DNA from: Mammaliicoccus lentus
GTDB lineage: Bacteria > Bacillota > Bacilli > Staphylococcales > Staphylococcaceae
Length of the DNA: 64,000 nt
Direction: 5' to 3'
NCBI RefSeq assembly: GCF_002902755.1
Contig: NZ_PPRS01000001.1
Location: forward strand, 1 to 64,000
The notes under the pieces: model-generated
The model's database searches: none
What the model was told of the DNA's origin: nothing
Seen by the model: only the letters and a program-made list of their open reading frames with translations
Shown here: positions 41,194 through 50,191 of the stretch, one piece after another
Layout: every line of letters begins with the position of its first letter
How positions within the stretch are numbered: position 1 is the stretch's first letter
Translations under genes and position numbers: made by a program

Positions 41194-41361
41194 AAAAAAA
41201 ACACACCTTAATCCTAAAATATAGGTAAGATGAGTAAAAAATAATATAAAACCACACAAAATTGATAGTCTGGTTCCAGAGTTATTCGTTTACTCATAGT
41301 CGCATCGTTTAAGGCAATGCGGTAGAAACTTCTAAAGCCATATTCTTCAGATTATATGAGT
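41194..41361 (-). promoter_or_regulatory. guanine-type purine riboswitch with terminator
   Basis: The aptamer (41292-41361) reads ACTCATATAATC, ATATGGC, GTTTCTACC, GCCTTAAACG and GACTATGAGT. The C in GACTATG is the guanine-specific base. The terminator stem spans 41201-41235 with a U run at 41194-41200, and its 5' side starts ACTCAT, complementary to the aptamer's closing ATGAGT. Guanine binding should therefore lock the aptamer, free ACTCAT and allow termination: an OFF switch for xpt-pbuX-guaB-guaA. Confidence 0.94.
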
Positions 41362-41384
41362 TTTTAGTAATAAATTATTCATTG

Positions 41385-41413
41385 ATAATAACAAAATATC
41401 AGTATTTTTACAA
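41385..41413 (-). promoter_or_regulatory. candidate xpt operon promoter
   Basis: On the minus strand, -35 TTGTAA (41408-41413), a 17-base spacer and -10 TATTAT (41385-41390), about 24 bases before the aptamer. Reasonable position and spacing, moderate match. Confidence 0.55.
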
Positions 41414-41497
41414 TAGGAAAAACCTTATTATCACGGGATTTAAACACATTTTAAATAGACAGAATAATTAAAATAATGAGAATTTTTACCCTGTTTT

Positions 41498-41522
41498 GTT
41501 TGATTATCTCATAGAAGGGTAT
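41498..41522 (+). promoter_or_regulatory. SigB-type promoter
   Basis: GTTTGA (41498-41503), a 13-base spacer and GGGTAT (41517-41522) match the GTTT-N12-15-GGGTAT consensus of general stress sigma factor B. The gene behind it encodes a general stress protein, which supports the call. Confidence 0.75.
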
Positions 41523-41634
41523 TTGTGAATTATATTGTATTTATGAAAACAATATTAAATTAATCTATAAACATCATAAGAGTATTCACTGATTGATGGT
41601 TTTTGCACATTACAAATTTATGGAGGTTTTAAGT

Positions 41635-42975
41635 ATGGGTAAAATCGAAAAGTTTAATACGGAAAGTGAATTACTACAACGAATAGACCAATTGAAAGCA
41701 GATGGATTAGGAGAACGTGACTTACAAGTTATAACTGAAAATCGATTAGAAGATAACTCACTAGAATATACAGACGTAAAAGTAAAGAATTCTCGAGGAT
41801 CATTTAGTGATAAACTCACTGCATTATTCTCAGGTGAAAGCGCAGAAGAAAGAGTACTTACAGGTATCAATGTTCCTGACGAAAATGTAGATGAGTATAA
41901 AAATGCTCTGAATGATGGAAAAATATTATTGTATATCGACAATGATAATACTGAAGAAACTGAGAACTTTGATTCTAGCCATCCGAAAGATTCACAATTA
42001 GGCAACGAACATTACGATGACACTAAACCTTTCTCAAAAGAAGATAGTAATAGCGGTGTTTCAGCTGGAACAGGTGCTGGTATCGGAGCTGGAGCTGTTT
42101 CTGCAAATTCATCAAAAGATGTAAACAATGAATCAGACGATTTACAAGATGATAAAGATACCAATCGCTATGGTAACAGTATAGATGAAGAAAATGAAGC
42201 ACATGATGATGTTGATGATCATTCTACAGCTTCTACTCTTGCAGGCACTACTGGTTTAGGTGCAGCAGGTTATGCAGCGAACCAATCAGAGCAAAATGAA
42301 AATGAAACATTATCTAGTGATAACGAAAGAGATTTAGAAGAACTTAAAAATCGTAATAATAATGATTCAAAACCACCATATGGTGAAGCTGATAATGTAA
42401 AAGATCAAAGAGATTTAACACGTGAAGATGAATCAGAGTTCACTAGAGTTCACGATGATAGTGTTGAAACTGAGCGTTCATCTTTAAATGATGAAAGAGA
42501 AAATTTAAATGCTCAAGACGCTAATGAGGATTTAACACGACAGTCTGACTTAACTTCTAATGAAAACAGAAACGCTGCTGATAGTACAAATACTACGGCA
42601 GATGATGAAGAAGCTGTTAGACTACATGAAGAGCGAGTGAACGTCGACAAAGAAAACGTTGAAACTGGTGAAGCTTCAGTTGATAAACATGTAGTTGAGG
42701 AAACTGAAGAGTTCGATGTACCTGTAGAAAAAGAAGAAGTTACTATCGAGCGTCGACCAGTAAATGAAAAAGTAGATAGCGACTTTGAATCAAACGAGGA
42801 TGATTCTATTCACGTACCATTACATGAAGAACGTGTGAATGTTGATAAAGAAAACGTAGTGTCTGAAGAAATTGTAATCAAGAAAAACAAAGTACAAGAC
42901 ACAGAACACGTTTCAGAAAATGTAAGACGAGAAGAAGCAGATATTAATAATCCTACTGATGATGATAAACAATAA
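41635..42975 (+). CDS. general stress protein with YflT-like and DUF2382 (YsnF) domains
   Basis: A 446-residue soluble, very acidic protein. The N-terminal 90 residues form a YflT-type heat-stress domain (MGKIEKFNTESELLQRID). A Gly/Ala segment (SAGTGAGIGAGAVSANS) and a long acidic linker follow, then a C-terminal DUF2382/PRC-like region in which LHEERVNVDKENV occurs twice about 65 residues apart. The ATG at 41635 is chosen since GGAGG lies 9 bases upstream. A SigB promoter precedes it. Related proteins respond to heat, ethanol and salt; molecular activity is unknown. Confidence 0.85.
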   Translation: MGKIEKFNTESELLQRIDQLKADGLGERDLQVITENRLEDNSLEYTDVKVKNSRGSFSDKLTALFSGESAEERVLTGINVPDENVDEYKNALNDGKILLYIDNDNTEETENFDSSHPKDSQLGNEHYDDTKPFSKEDSNSGVSAGTGAGIGAGAVSANSSKDVNNESDDLQDDKDTNRYGNSIDEENEAHDDVDDHSTASTLAGTTGLGAAGYAANQSEQNENETLSSDNERDLEELKNRNNNDSKPPYGEADNVKDQRDLTREDESEFTRVHDDSVETERSSLNDERENLNAQDANEDLTRQSDLTSNENRNAADSTNTTADDEEAVRLHEERVNVDKENVETGEASVDKHVVEETEEFDVPVEKEEVTIERRPVNEKVDSDFESNEDDSIHVPLHEERVNVDKENVVSEEIVIKKNKVQDTEHVSENVRREEADINNPTDDDKQ

Positions 42976-42990
42976 AACATCATTAATATT

Positions 42991-43030
42991 AAAAGGGTCC
43001 GGGGCATAAATAATTGTCCCGGGCTCTATT
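42991..43030 (+). terminator. terminator after the stress gene
   Basis: GGGTCCGGGGCA and TGTCCCGGGCTC form a hairpin with wobble pairs, followed by TATTTTA. It is a diverged relative of the repeat hairpins found elsewhere in the window. Confidence 0.75.
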
Positions 43031-43123
43031 TTACGTATATAAAATATAAGAAAACACTGTATAAGCATTTTTAGTGTGATATGTTATAATATGACTAAAT
43101 CTTGAGTCGAGGGGTTTATTAAC

Positions 43124-43780
43124 ATGAATTTTGAAGTTGTCACATCAATAGATGATCCATTGTTTAAAAAAGCATTAGATATGTATGAGGAAATTTTCAA
43201 AGTAGAAATCAGAGAAGATCGTCATGTGTTCATACATTCATTAACATCTGAATATATCAAAAATCATTATATATTTTTAGTTGGTCTTAAAGATGATATG
43301 GTTGTTAGCCTATCAACTGGTCATTATGAACCAACTACTAACTCTGCATTCATTAATTATTTAATGACCCACCCAGAACACCGAAATCGACGTGTAGGTG
43401 CACAAACTTTAGAAAAAATCGAAGAAGAATTACACAAGTGTGGTCAAGAAGTACATGGTAGAGATGCTAACATGATTATGCTTGAGTCATTCGGTGAAGA
43501 ATCATATGATTCTGAAGAAGGAAAAGAACAAGCTATTATGCGCAAAAACTTTTTCAATAGACATGGTTATGAAATTTTGCAAAACATATCATATATTCAA
43601 CCAAATCCTCAAAAATCTTTACCACCTTCACCAATCAATTTATTTGTTAAACAATACTTACCGCTTCAAAAAGACGTTATTATGCCAAGTATACGTTCAT
43701 GTTATATTAATAAATATATACACGGTAACGAAAATGACAGAGAATTTGTATATGAACTATTAGATTCAATGGGGTTATAA
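43124..43780 (+). CDS. GNAT family N-acetyltransferase
   Basis: A 218-residue protein. The acetyl-CoA-binding loop lies in MTHPEHRNRRVGAQTLEKIEEE near residue 87-108, and an FFNRHGYEIL motif is at about 145. The C-terminal 60 residues are an extension beyond a typical single GNAT domain. Substrate unknown. A -10-like TATAAT lies at about 43084-43089, and GAGGGG precedes the ATG. The dispersed repeat (reversed) ends the gene. Confidence 0.8.
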   Translation: MNFEVVTSIDDPLFKKALDMYEEIFKVEIREDRHVFIHSLTSEYIKNHYIFLVGLKDDMVVSLSTGHYEPTTNSAFINYLMTHPEHRNRRVGAQTLEKIEEELHKCGQEVHGRDANMIMLESFGEESYDSEEGKEQAIMRKNFFNRHGYEILQNISYIQPNPQKSLPPSPINLFVKQYLPLQKDVIMPSIRSCYINKYIHGNENDREFVYELLDSMGL

Positions 43781-43785
43781 AATTA

Positions 43786-43948
43786 CAGGCTGCGACATAA
43801 ATAAATGTCTCAGCCTGTTTTATCATATTGGCAGTAGCTGACTGGTATGAAAACACGATTATATCAAGCTTTTTTCATATCTAGTCATCCTTGCCGGGGT
43901 GGGGATACAAAATCTTTTTAACAAAATGAGATGCCTCTCCCGCTCCCT
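43786..43948 (-). repeat. dispersed intergenic repeat, copy B (reversed)
   Basis: On the minus strand it reads GGGAGCGGGAG, an internal segment, then GAAAAAAGCTTGATATAATC, CCAGTCAGCTACTGCC and the hairpin CAGGCTGAGACAT/ATGTCGCAGCCTG (43786-43817). It is the longest of three copies, with a region absent from copy A. It separates convergent genes. Confidence 0.8.
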
Positions 43949-43953
43949 GATTT

Positions 43954-44991
43954 TTATTTTTCTGTATATCTCTTTATAAGGTCTTGAGCTTTTTCTCTCT
44001 TAGCTCCCTCGGGATTTGTACCACACCACAAATTCATATAATCAGGATTGTCTTCTTTTTTAGACTTCCCTCTCATAGGCTGTGTTAATATATTTTGAAT
44101 TGGATAAGGACAAATCGCTCTTTCAAATGTTTCAGCATAGACAATATAAGCATTTCTTATTCCATTAGCATAGCGACCACTAAAAGTATTTGTTAAAACA
44201 ATATCTTTAGTAGTAGCTCGCAATATACTCTCTTTATGGATGTTAGGCACTCCGCTTTCTTCTGTTGTTAAAAATGCTGTACCTAACTGTACAGCCGTAG
44301 CGCCTTTTTGAAGGAAAAATTGTGAACGTTCAGGGTTTGTTATTCCGCCTGCTACTATTAGAGGTAAATCTATAGATTCCTTTGCAAGATTAAATAATTG
44401 CTCTGTTGTAAGCAGGTCATCTGGTAATGACTGTTTAAAGGAGCCTCTATGCCCGCCTGCTTCCTTTCCTTGTAAAACAATTCCATCTACACCAACCTTC
44501 ACTAAATCTAGTGCTTCCTCCAACTCAGTGGCTGTTCCTAATACTAATATTTTATGCCTGTGCAACTTGCTGACAAGCGCTTCTGTTGGTTTGCCAAATG
44601 TAAAACTCGCAACTTCTACTTCTTTATCAATAATGACATCTATCATTTCGTCGAATTGATTTGTAATCTTTACTTCTTTAATTGGTTCATATTGAAGTTC
44701 TTCTTCTATTGGTTTCAATATTGCATTCATTCGATCAACTTTGTCTTGATTAATTTCAGGAAATTCTGGGATAAATAAATTCACGCCAAACGGTTTATCA
44801 GTCATTTTTCGTATCTTATCAATATCGTCTGATAATGATTCTGGATTCATATAACCTGCCCCTATTTGACCTAATCCACCTGCGTTACAAACTTCAGAAA
44901 CCAGCTTAGGTGTCGTTACACCACCAGCCATTCCTGCTAGAAATATTGGTTCTGACACGCCTAATTCATTCAATAGCATAGTTCTATTCAT
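43954..44991 (-). CDS. nitronate monooxygenase / FabK-like flavoprotein
   Basis: A 345-residue TIM-barrel FMN enzyme. It has the GMAGGVTTP start loop, IVAGGI phosphate-binding motif and GATAVQLGTAF. HRGSF contains the conserved His of nitronate monooxygenases. It oxidises nitronates with oxygen; a FabK enoyl reductase role is a less likely alternative. The ATG at 44989-44991 is chosen since GGGG lies 8 bases before and it matches family starts. It is divergent from a nitroreductase gene. Confidence 0.85.
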   Translation of the reverse strand: MNRTMLLNELGVSEPIFLAGMAGGVTTPKLVSEVCNAGGLGQIGAGYMNPESLSDDIDKIRKMTDKPFGVNLFIPEFPEINQDKVDRMNAILKPIEEELQYEPIKEVKITNQFDEMIDVIIDKEVEVASFTFGKPTEALVSKLHRHKILVLGTATELEEALDLVKVGVDGIVLQGKEAGGHRGSFKQSLPDDLLTTEQLFNLAKESIDLPLIVAGGITNPERSQFFLQKGATAVQLGTAFLTTEESGVPNIHKESILRATTKDIVLTNTFSGRYANGIRNAYIVYAETFERAICPYPIQNILTQPMRGKSKKEDNPDYMNLWCGTNPEGAKREKAQDLIKRYTEK

Positions 44992-45086
44992 ATCATTACC
45001 CCTTTCAAAATAACCATAAGCTGATTGCTTTATTTTTGTCATTATTTAGTTCATTATAATGTCATCTTACTAAAAGGAGTATCAAA

Positions 45087-45746
45087 ATGTCACAATCAAA
45101 ACTTACATTGACAGAAATTATAAAGAAAAGAAAATCAGTTAAGGAATTCGACCCTAACTTTAAAATACCTAGAGAAGAAATTGAAGAAATGATTGAGCTA
45201 GCTACAGAAGCACCTTCATCAATCAATTTACAACCTTGGAGATTTGTTATTATAGATTCAGAAGAAACTAAACAAAAATTAGATAGCCTTGTACAATTCA
45301 ACCAAAGACAACTTCACTCTTCAAGTGCTATTATTCTCATATTAGCTGACTTAAAACATGCTGATTACGTTAGTGAAATTTATGAGAAAAACGTAGAACT
45401 TGGATACATGGATGAAAACTCTAAAGATTATTTCATTGAAACAATTTCTAATTTAATAAGCGGTGCAGATGAAAGCTACTTCAAAGAACAAGGTTTAATG
45501 GATGTAAACCTGGCTTCTATGCAACTTATGCTTATTGCTACTGATCATGGTTATGATACTAACCCAATTGGTGGTTTCGACAAAACGGCTTTACTTGAAG
45601 CTTTAAATATCGATACTTCACGATATGTACCTGCTCATTTACTTGCTATCGGTAAAGGCGCTAAAGCTCCGCATGAGTCAAGTAGATTACCAGTAGAAAG
45701 TATCATAGCATGGAACGACGAAAGTGATGGTACAGTTGGGAAATAA
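45087..45746 (+). CDS. nitroreductase family protein
   Basis: A 219-residue FMN-dependent oxidoreductase. The N-terminal motif RKSVKEFDPNFKIPREE and EAPSSINLQPWRFV are the FMN-binding signatures; GYDTNPIGGF and LLAIGKGA complete the fold. It may reduce nitro-compounds or quinones with NAD(P)H. AAAGGAG precedes the ATG. Divergent arrangement with the nitronate monooxygenase suggests a shared nitro-compound response, which is inference. Confidence 0.88.
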   Translation: MSQSKLTLTEIIKKRKSVKEFDPNFKIPREEIEEMIELATEAPSSINLQPWRFVIIDSEETKQKLDSLVQFNQRQLHSSSAIILILADLKHADYVSEIYEKNVELGYMDENSKDYFIETISNLISGADESYFKEQGLMDVNLASMQLMLIATDHGYDTNPIGGFDKTALLEALNIDTSRYVPAHLLAIGKGAKAPHESSRLPVESIIAWNDESDGTVGK

Positions 45747-45819
45747 TTGTTAAATTATTTAAATATGGACTAGTCTTCGTAAATAAAAACATCATTAATG
45801 AGATATTAATTCAAATCAA

Positions 45820-45860
45820 ACCCTAAAAGTTAGATAAAATTCTAATTTTTAGGGTATTTT
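45820..45860 (+). terminator. terminator after the nitroreductase gene
   Basis: ACCCTAAAAGTTAGA and TCTAATTTTTAGGGT form a long stem followed by ATTTTTTAT. Confidence 0.85.
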
Positions 45861-45967
45861 TTATATTGCTTTATTACTTAATAGAGTGTAGAATTTATTG
45901 CGCTAAGACTTTTTTACATGAACGCTTTAACGCTTTAAAGTATTTTATATATAAAGGAAGGTTTATT

Positions 45968-47308
45968 ATGAAAAATTTATCACAATGGTCTTCTAATATT
46001 GGATTTATATTAGCAAGTGCGGGATCAGCTATTGGATTAGGTGCTGTATGGAAATTCCCATACATGGCTGGAACTTATGGCGGGGGTGCATTTTTATTCA
46101 TCTTCATCATATTTACACTACTAGTTGGTTTACCACTACTATTAAGTGAGTTTATATTAGGACGATATGGAAAGACTTACTCAACAAATATATTCAAGAA
46201 AGTTTCTGGTAAGTCTTCTTTCAATTTAATCGGTTGGCTTGGTAATTTAACCGTGTTTGTATTATTTTCTTTCTATAGTGTTATCGGCGGTTGGATTATT
46301 TTATATATTATTAGGACGTTATTGGATAGCGTTGGTTTAACGCATTCCAACGAATACGGAAATATCTTTAATGATTATATTTCAAATCCACTCTTCGCAT
46401 TAGCAAGTCAATTTGCGTTTATATTTATCACCGTTATTATTGTTAGTAAAGGTGTAGAAAAAGGCATAGAAAAAGCATCAAAAATCATGATGCCACTATT
46501 GTTTTTATCATTTTTAATCATTATCATTCGATCTGTAACTTTAGACGGCGCTTTAGAGGGTATCCAATATTTCCTTACTCCTAAAATAGCTGATTTAAGC
46601 TCTGAAGGTGTGTTATATGCTCTTGGTCAATCCTTCTTTGCCTTATCACTAGGTACATGCGGAATGATGACATACGCTTCATACTTAGACAGAAAAACGA
46701 ATATCGTTAAAAGTGCTAATGCAATTGTATGGATGAACATCGGTGTATCAATAGCAGCAGGACTAGCAATATTCCCAGCTATTTTTGCTTTTGGTCTAGA
46801 ACCCAACCAAGGTCCTGGATTATTGTTCATCATATTACCACAAGTTTTTGATCAAATGTTTTTAGGTTCATTATTCTATTTATTATTCTTATTATTGTTC
46901 TTGTTCGCAGCAATTACATCATCAATATCATTGCTCGAATTAAATATATCAAACATCACAAAAAACAATAATGATTATAGAAAGAAATGGGCTTATATTA
47001 TTGGCGGGCTTGTGTTTATTTTTGGGATACCTTCCGCTTTATCAAATGGATTGTTGCAAAACTTAACATTTGGTGTCGGTACATTCTTTGATAACATGGA
47101 TTATTTAGTAGCTAACATTTTAATGCCTATCGGAGCTTTCGGTGTCACAATATTTGTTGGTCACATTTTTGATAAAACTACTATTATGAAAGAGTTGAAT
47201 ATGCAAGATAGTAAAAAAGGACGACTCTTCGTTAACACTTGGTATTTCTTAGTTAGATTTGTTTTACCAATTATTATCATCGCAGTATTCATCGGACAAT
47301 TATTATAG
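45968..47308 (+). CDS. sodium-dependent transporter, NSS/SNF family
   Basis: A 446-residue membrane protein with about 11 helices. The first helix motif ASAGSAIGLGAVWKFPYMAG carries the sodium/substrate site typical of LeuT-like bacterial transporters. It should import an amino acid or related amine with Na+. The ATG at 45968 is chosen since GGAAGG lies 6 bases before; a long upstream extension lacks a ribosome site. Confidence 0.92.
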   Translation: MKNLSQWSSNIGFILASAGSAIGLGAVWKFPYMAGTYGGGAFLFIFIIFTLLVGLPLLLSEFILGRYGKTYSTNIFKKVSGKSSFNLIGWLGNLTVFVLFSFYSVIGGWIILYIIRTLLDSVGLTHSNEYGNIFNDYISNPLFALASQFAFIFITVIIVSKGVEKGIEKASKIMMPLLFLSFLIIIIRSVTLDGALEGIQYFLTPKIADLSSEGVLYALGQSFFALSLGTCGMMTYASYLDRKTNIVKSANAIVWMNIGVSIAAGLAIFPAIFAFGLEPNQGPGLLFIILPQVFDQMFLGSLFYLLFLLLFLFAAITSSISLLELNISNITKNNNDYRKKWAYIIGGLVFIFGIPSALSNGLLQNLTFGVGTFFDNMDYLVANILMPIGAFGVTIFVGHIFDKTTIMKELNMQDSKKGRLFVNTWYFLVRFVLPIIIIAVFIGQLL

Positions 47309-47383
47309 GATGAACATATTAAAATCAATAGATAGTCATTTTTAGGAACTAAAATGTGTAATTGTCACGATTTTATAAAAAAT

Positions 47384-47429
47384 AAGCATCTCACTTTCAA
47401 ACTGAAATAATCAGTTAAGTGAGATGCTT
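47384..47429. terminator. terminator between NSS and DASS genes
   Basis: AAGCATCTCACTT and AAGTGAGATGCTT form a 13-bp stem with T runs on both strands. It nearly matches the hairpin at 30293-30336. Confidence 0.85.
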
Positions 47430-47435
47430 TTTATT

Positions 47436-48936
47436 TTAAAGTATTCCTATCCATTTCCAATAAGTCATACTCATTATAACTATTAATATATAACCGATGA
47501 CGGTAATTGGTACACCTGTTTTAATAAAATCTTTTACTGTGAATGTCTCTGTACCATATGCGAGCATATTTTGTGGTGAACTCACTGGTAATAAGAAACC
47601 AAAACTAATAACAAATTGCTGGATTAATACGAAACCAATCGACTGATCTCCTAAATCTAGCGTTTGTGTTAAAGCGATAAATACAGGAATCAGTGCTGAA
47701 GAAAGACTCGTTGCACTCGCAAACCCTAGATGTATAAGAATATTAAATAGTGATATTAAAGCAATGATTGCAATTAAAGGCATATGATTTAATCCCATCA
47801 AACCGAATGTTTTATCACTTAACCATTGTGCTGCTGTTGTTTCTAATAAAACAGTTCCTAAAGATATTCCTATACCAAATACAATAACAGTTCCCCAAGG
47901 GATTTTCTTTTCGACATCTTCCCAAGTAAATACTCCTATTTTAGGTGTAAGCATTATTGCTAAAGCGATGATTGTAATGGAAGATGAGTCTATAGGATGC
48001 AGTAATTTTTCTGTAGACCAGAATAATAGTAATAAAACGGAAATAGTGATGAGTCGCCATTCTCTTGCTGAAATAGGGCCTAGTTCTTTTAATTGTTTTT
48101 TAACTAATTCTGTCCCACCTTCGATTTCCTTTTCTTCAGGTTTAATAATTGTAATCATCACAAAGTATAAGACAACTGACATTATAATAGACCATGGTGC
48201 TGCATATAAAAACCATTCGCCCCATAGATTTATTAATAAATCCGATTGCGACTATATTCTGTGCTGCTGCAGTCTTTATACCAATATTCCATATTGATAC
48301 TGAATGGACTGCCGTTATAATCAGTAAAGCAGCTAGCTTACTGTTTTTAGACGTATTGAATGCTGCAATCATACCTAATAGTATAGGTACGACTGCGCCT
48401 GCTCGTGCCGTAGCTGAAGGAACAAAGAATGCCAATATTATTGAAACAACTATAGCTCCAATAACAATTCTATTAGTCTTATTTCCTACAACTGACAGAA
48501 CTTGCAATGCTAAACGTTTATGCAAGTTTGTCACTTGCATGGCTGTTGCGAGAAAAAGCGCTGCAGCAACAAGCGCAACTGCAGATCCTGAAAATCCGCT
48601 TAAGGCCATTTTTAAAGCATTACTCGTTCCTAATAAAGCATCTCCTTCAACAGCTTTACCATCCACCGCGGGATTACCTAATGAATCAGCTAAATCTTGA
48701 ACTGGACTAAAACCAGTTAATAATACAATAAGACCAACAATCATTACAGCTGATACTGGATATGTAACTGCTTCTGTAACCCACATAATGACGGCAAAAG
48801 CTAATATTGCCAGTGCGCACTTAGCCATAATAGGTAAATCGTTAGGTGTTGGTAATAATAATATTGTGATTAGTACAATAAAACTAATGATAATCCAAAT
48901 TGGTTTAAAAGCTTTTTTCTCTGCATTTTTTGACAT
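47436..48936 (-). pseudogene. DASS/SLC13 family anion symporter, frameshifted
   Basis: The first frame starts MSKNAEKKAFKPIWIIISF and holds about six helices with AKCALAILAFAVIMWVTEA. It fails after IGFINKSMG and continues in another frame as EWFLYAAPWSIIMSVVLYF to the end, restoring a full carrier of about 500 residues. The shift lies in a run of four G (minus strand; 48220-48223); three G would keep the frame. Relatives import dicarboxylates, citrate or sulfate with sodium. GGAG lies 11 bases before the ATG at 48934-48936. Confidence 0.87.
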
Positions 48937-49027
48937 CGACAACAGCTCCAATTTATTGTTTATTATTCTATTTTCCTAAATAGTAACATATTTCTTATTG
49001 GGATATAACGAATTATTTAACTAATAC

Positions 49028-49095
49028 TTGAACTTTATCACAAATACATGTAATGTATTAAGGGAAGCGTGACGGTTGTCTGTCGGCAGACAACC
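49028..49095 (+). promoter_or_regulatory. promoter and structured 5' leader
   Basis: -35 TTGAAC (49028-49033), a 17-base spacer and -10 TAATGT (49051-49056). The transcript would begin near 49063. Its leader holds a perfect 9-bp hairpin GGTTGTCTG TCGG CAGACAACC (49074-49095) about 45 bases before the start codon. No U run follows, so it is not a terminator; it may stabilise or control the mRNA. Confidence 0.6.
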
Positions 49096-49138
49096 CGACC
49101 TATAGAAAACACTGTTATATAAAGGATGAGGCATAGAA

Positions 49139-50011
49139 ATGTTAACAAAAGAATTCTCAGCTAAGGTTGGTCTTAGCGAAAAGCAAGTTAGAAAAATTGT
49201 ACAGCACTTAGAAGATAGAGGTTATCAGCTTTCTAAGACGGAATATCGTGGAAGAGAAGCTACAGATTTCCAAGAAGAAGATATTGAATTATTCCAAGAA
49301 ATTGCTGAAAAAGTGAAAGAAACTAACAGTTATGATCAAGCTTTTGAAACTTTAGAAAAAGAAAAAGATTTCTTACAAGTTCTTGTGAAAGATGAACCTA
49401 CTCAACAAACGCCTGAACTTCAACAATTAATTGATGAATTAAGAACTGAAGTACAACATATGCGTAGAGAAAGACAAATGTTAGGCGAAATGCTACAACA
49501 AGTACATATTACACAACAAAAATTAGAACAAACTTTAGCTTTACAAGCGCCACAAGAAACTCAAAATAGTGAGCCAACTGAGAATACTAACGTAGCGGAG
49601 AAAGAAACTACTCAAACTGAAACTTCTCCTAAAGAAGAAGTTGAAGCGACTACAACTCAATCTGTTAAAACTGAAGATATAGATGAGACACCTTCTAAAG
49701 TAACTGTAGCTGCTTCAGAAGCATCAAAAGAAAACAACGAACAAGATGACGATAATAAGCAAGCTTCAGCAGAAACTAAATCTGAGCAATCTGAAGAAGT
49801 TAAAGCAGAAACTACAGAAACTGCTAAAGAGCCTTCAGAAAAAGAAGAAGTTAAAGAAGAAGCTAAAGATGACAAAGAAGAGTCTACTACTTCTGAAACT
49901 TCAAACGATGAAACAGTTGTACCACTTACAGCAGAAAGCAATCAATCAGAAGAATCTCCAAAAGAAGAACCAAAGAAAAAAGGTTTCTTCCAAAGATTAT
50001 TCAATATATAA
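49139..50011 (+). CDS. HTH, coiled-coil protein with acidic tail and amphipathic C-terminus
   Basis: A 290-residue protein. Residues 1-50 form a MerR-like helix-turn-helix (MLTKEFSAKVGLSEKQVRKI). Coiled-coil helices run from about 90 to 135 (QQLIDELRTEVQHMRRER). A 130-residue Glu/Thr/Ser-rich, probably disordered tail follows, ending KKKGFFQRLFNI, a short basic-amphipathic helix. The layout suggests a DNA-binding protein that can touch a membrane or partner. The function is not known; a nucleoid or replication role is inference. Confidence 0.7.
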   Translation: MLTKEFSAKVGLSEKQVRKIVQHLEDRGYQLSKTEYRGREATDFQEEDIELFQEIAEKVKETNSYDQAFETLEKEKDFLQVLVKDEPTQQTPELQQLIDELRTEVQHMRRERQMLGEMLQQVHITQQKLEQTLALQAPQETQNSEPTENTNVAEKETTQTETSPKEEVEATTTQSVKTEDIDETPSKVTVAASEASKENNEQDDDNKQASAETKSEQSEEVKAETTETAKEPSEKEEVKEEAKDDKEESTTSETSNDETVVPLTAESNQSEESPKEEPKKKGFFQRLFNI

Positions 50012-50017
50012 TATTTT

Positions 50018-50053
50018 AAAAACCTAGAAGACATATATCTTCTGGGTTTTTTG
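50018..50053 (+). terminator. terminator after the HTH/coiled-coil gene
   Basis: AAAACCTAGAAGA and TCTTCTGGGTTTT form a stem followed by TTTTTTG. Confidence 0.8.
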
Positions 50054-50191
50054 TTCCAAAATTTACTAAATCATTTTGACTTATGTTAAGTTTTTGTAAA
50101 TTTATGGGCTTTTATTGTAAATCAAATTTCCACTTTGATATATTAAAAGCTAATCATACACAGATAAATACGATTAGGGGTGCTCCATTAA

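Noticed and set aside
48194-48700. 168-codon frame opposite the DASS gene
   Set aside because: Antisense shadow of helices in the carrier; the composition follows the coding strand.
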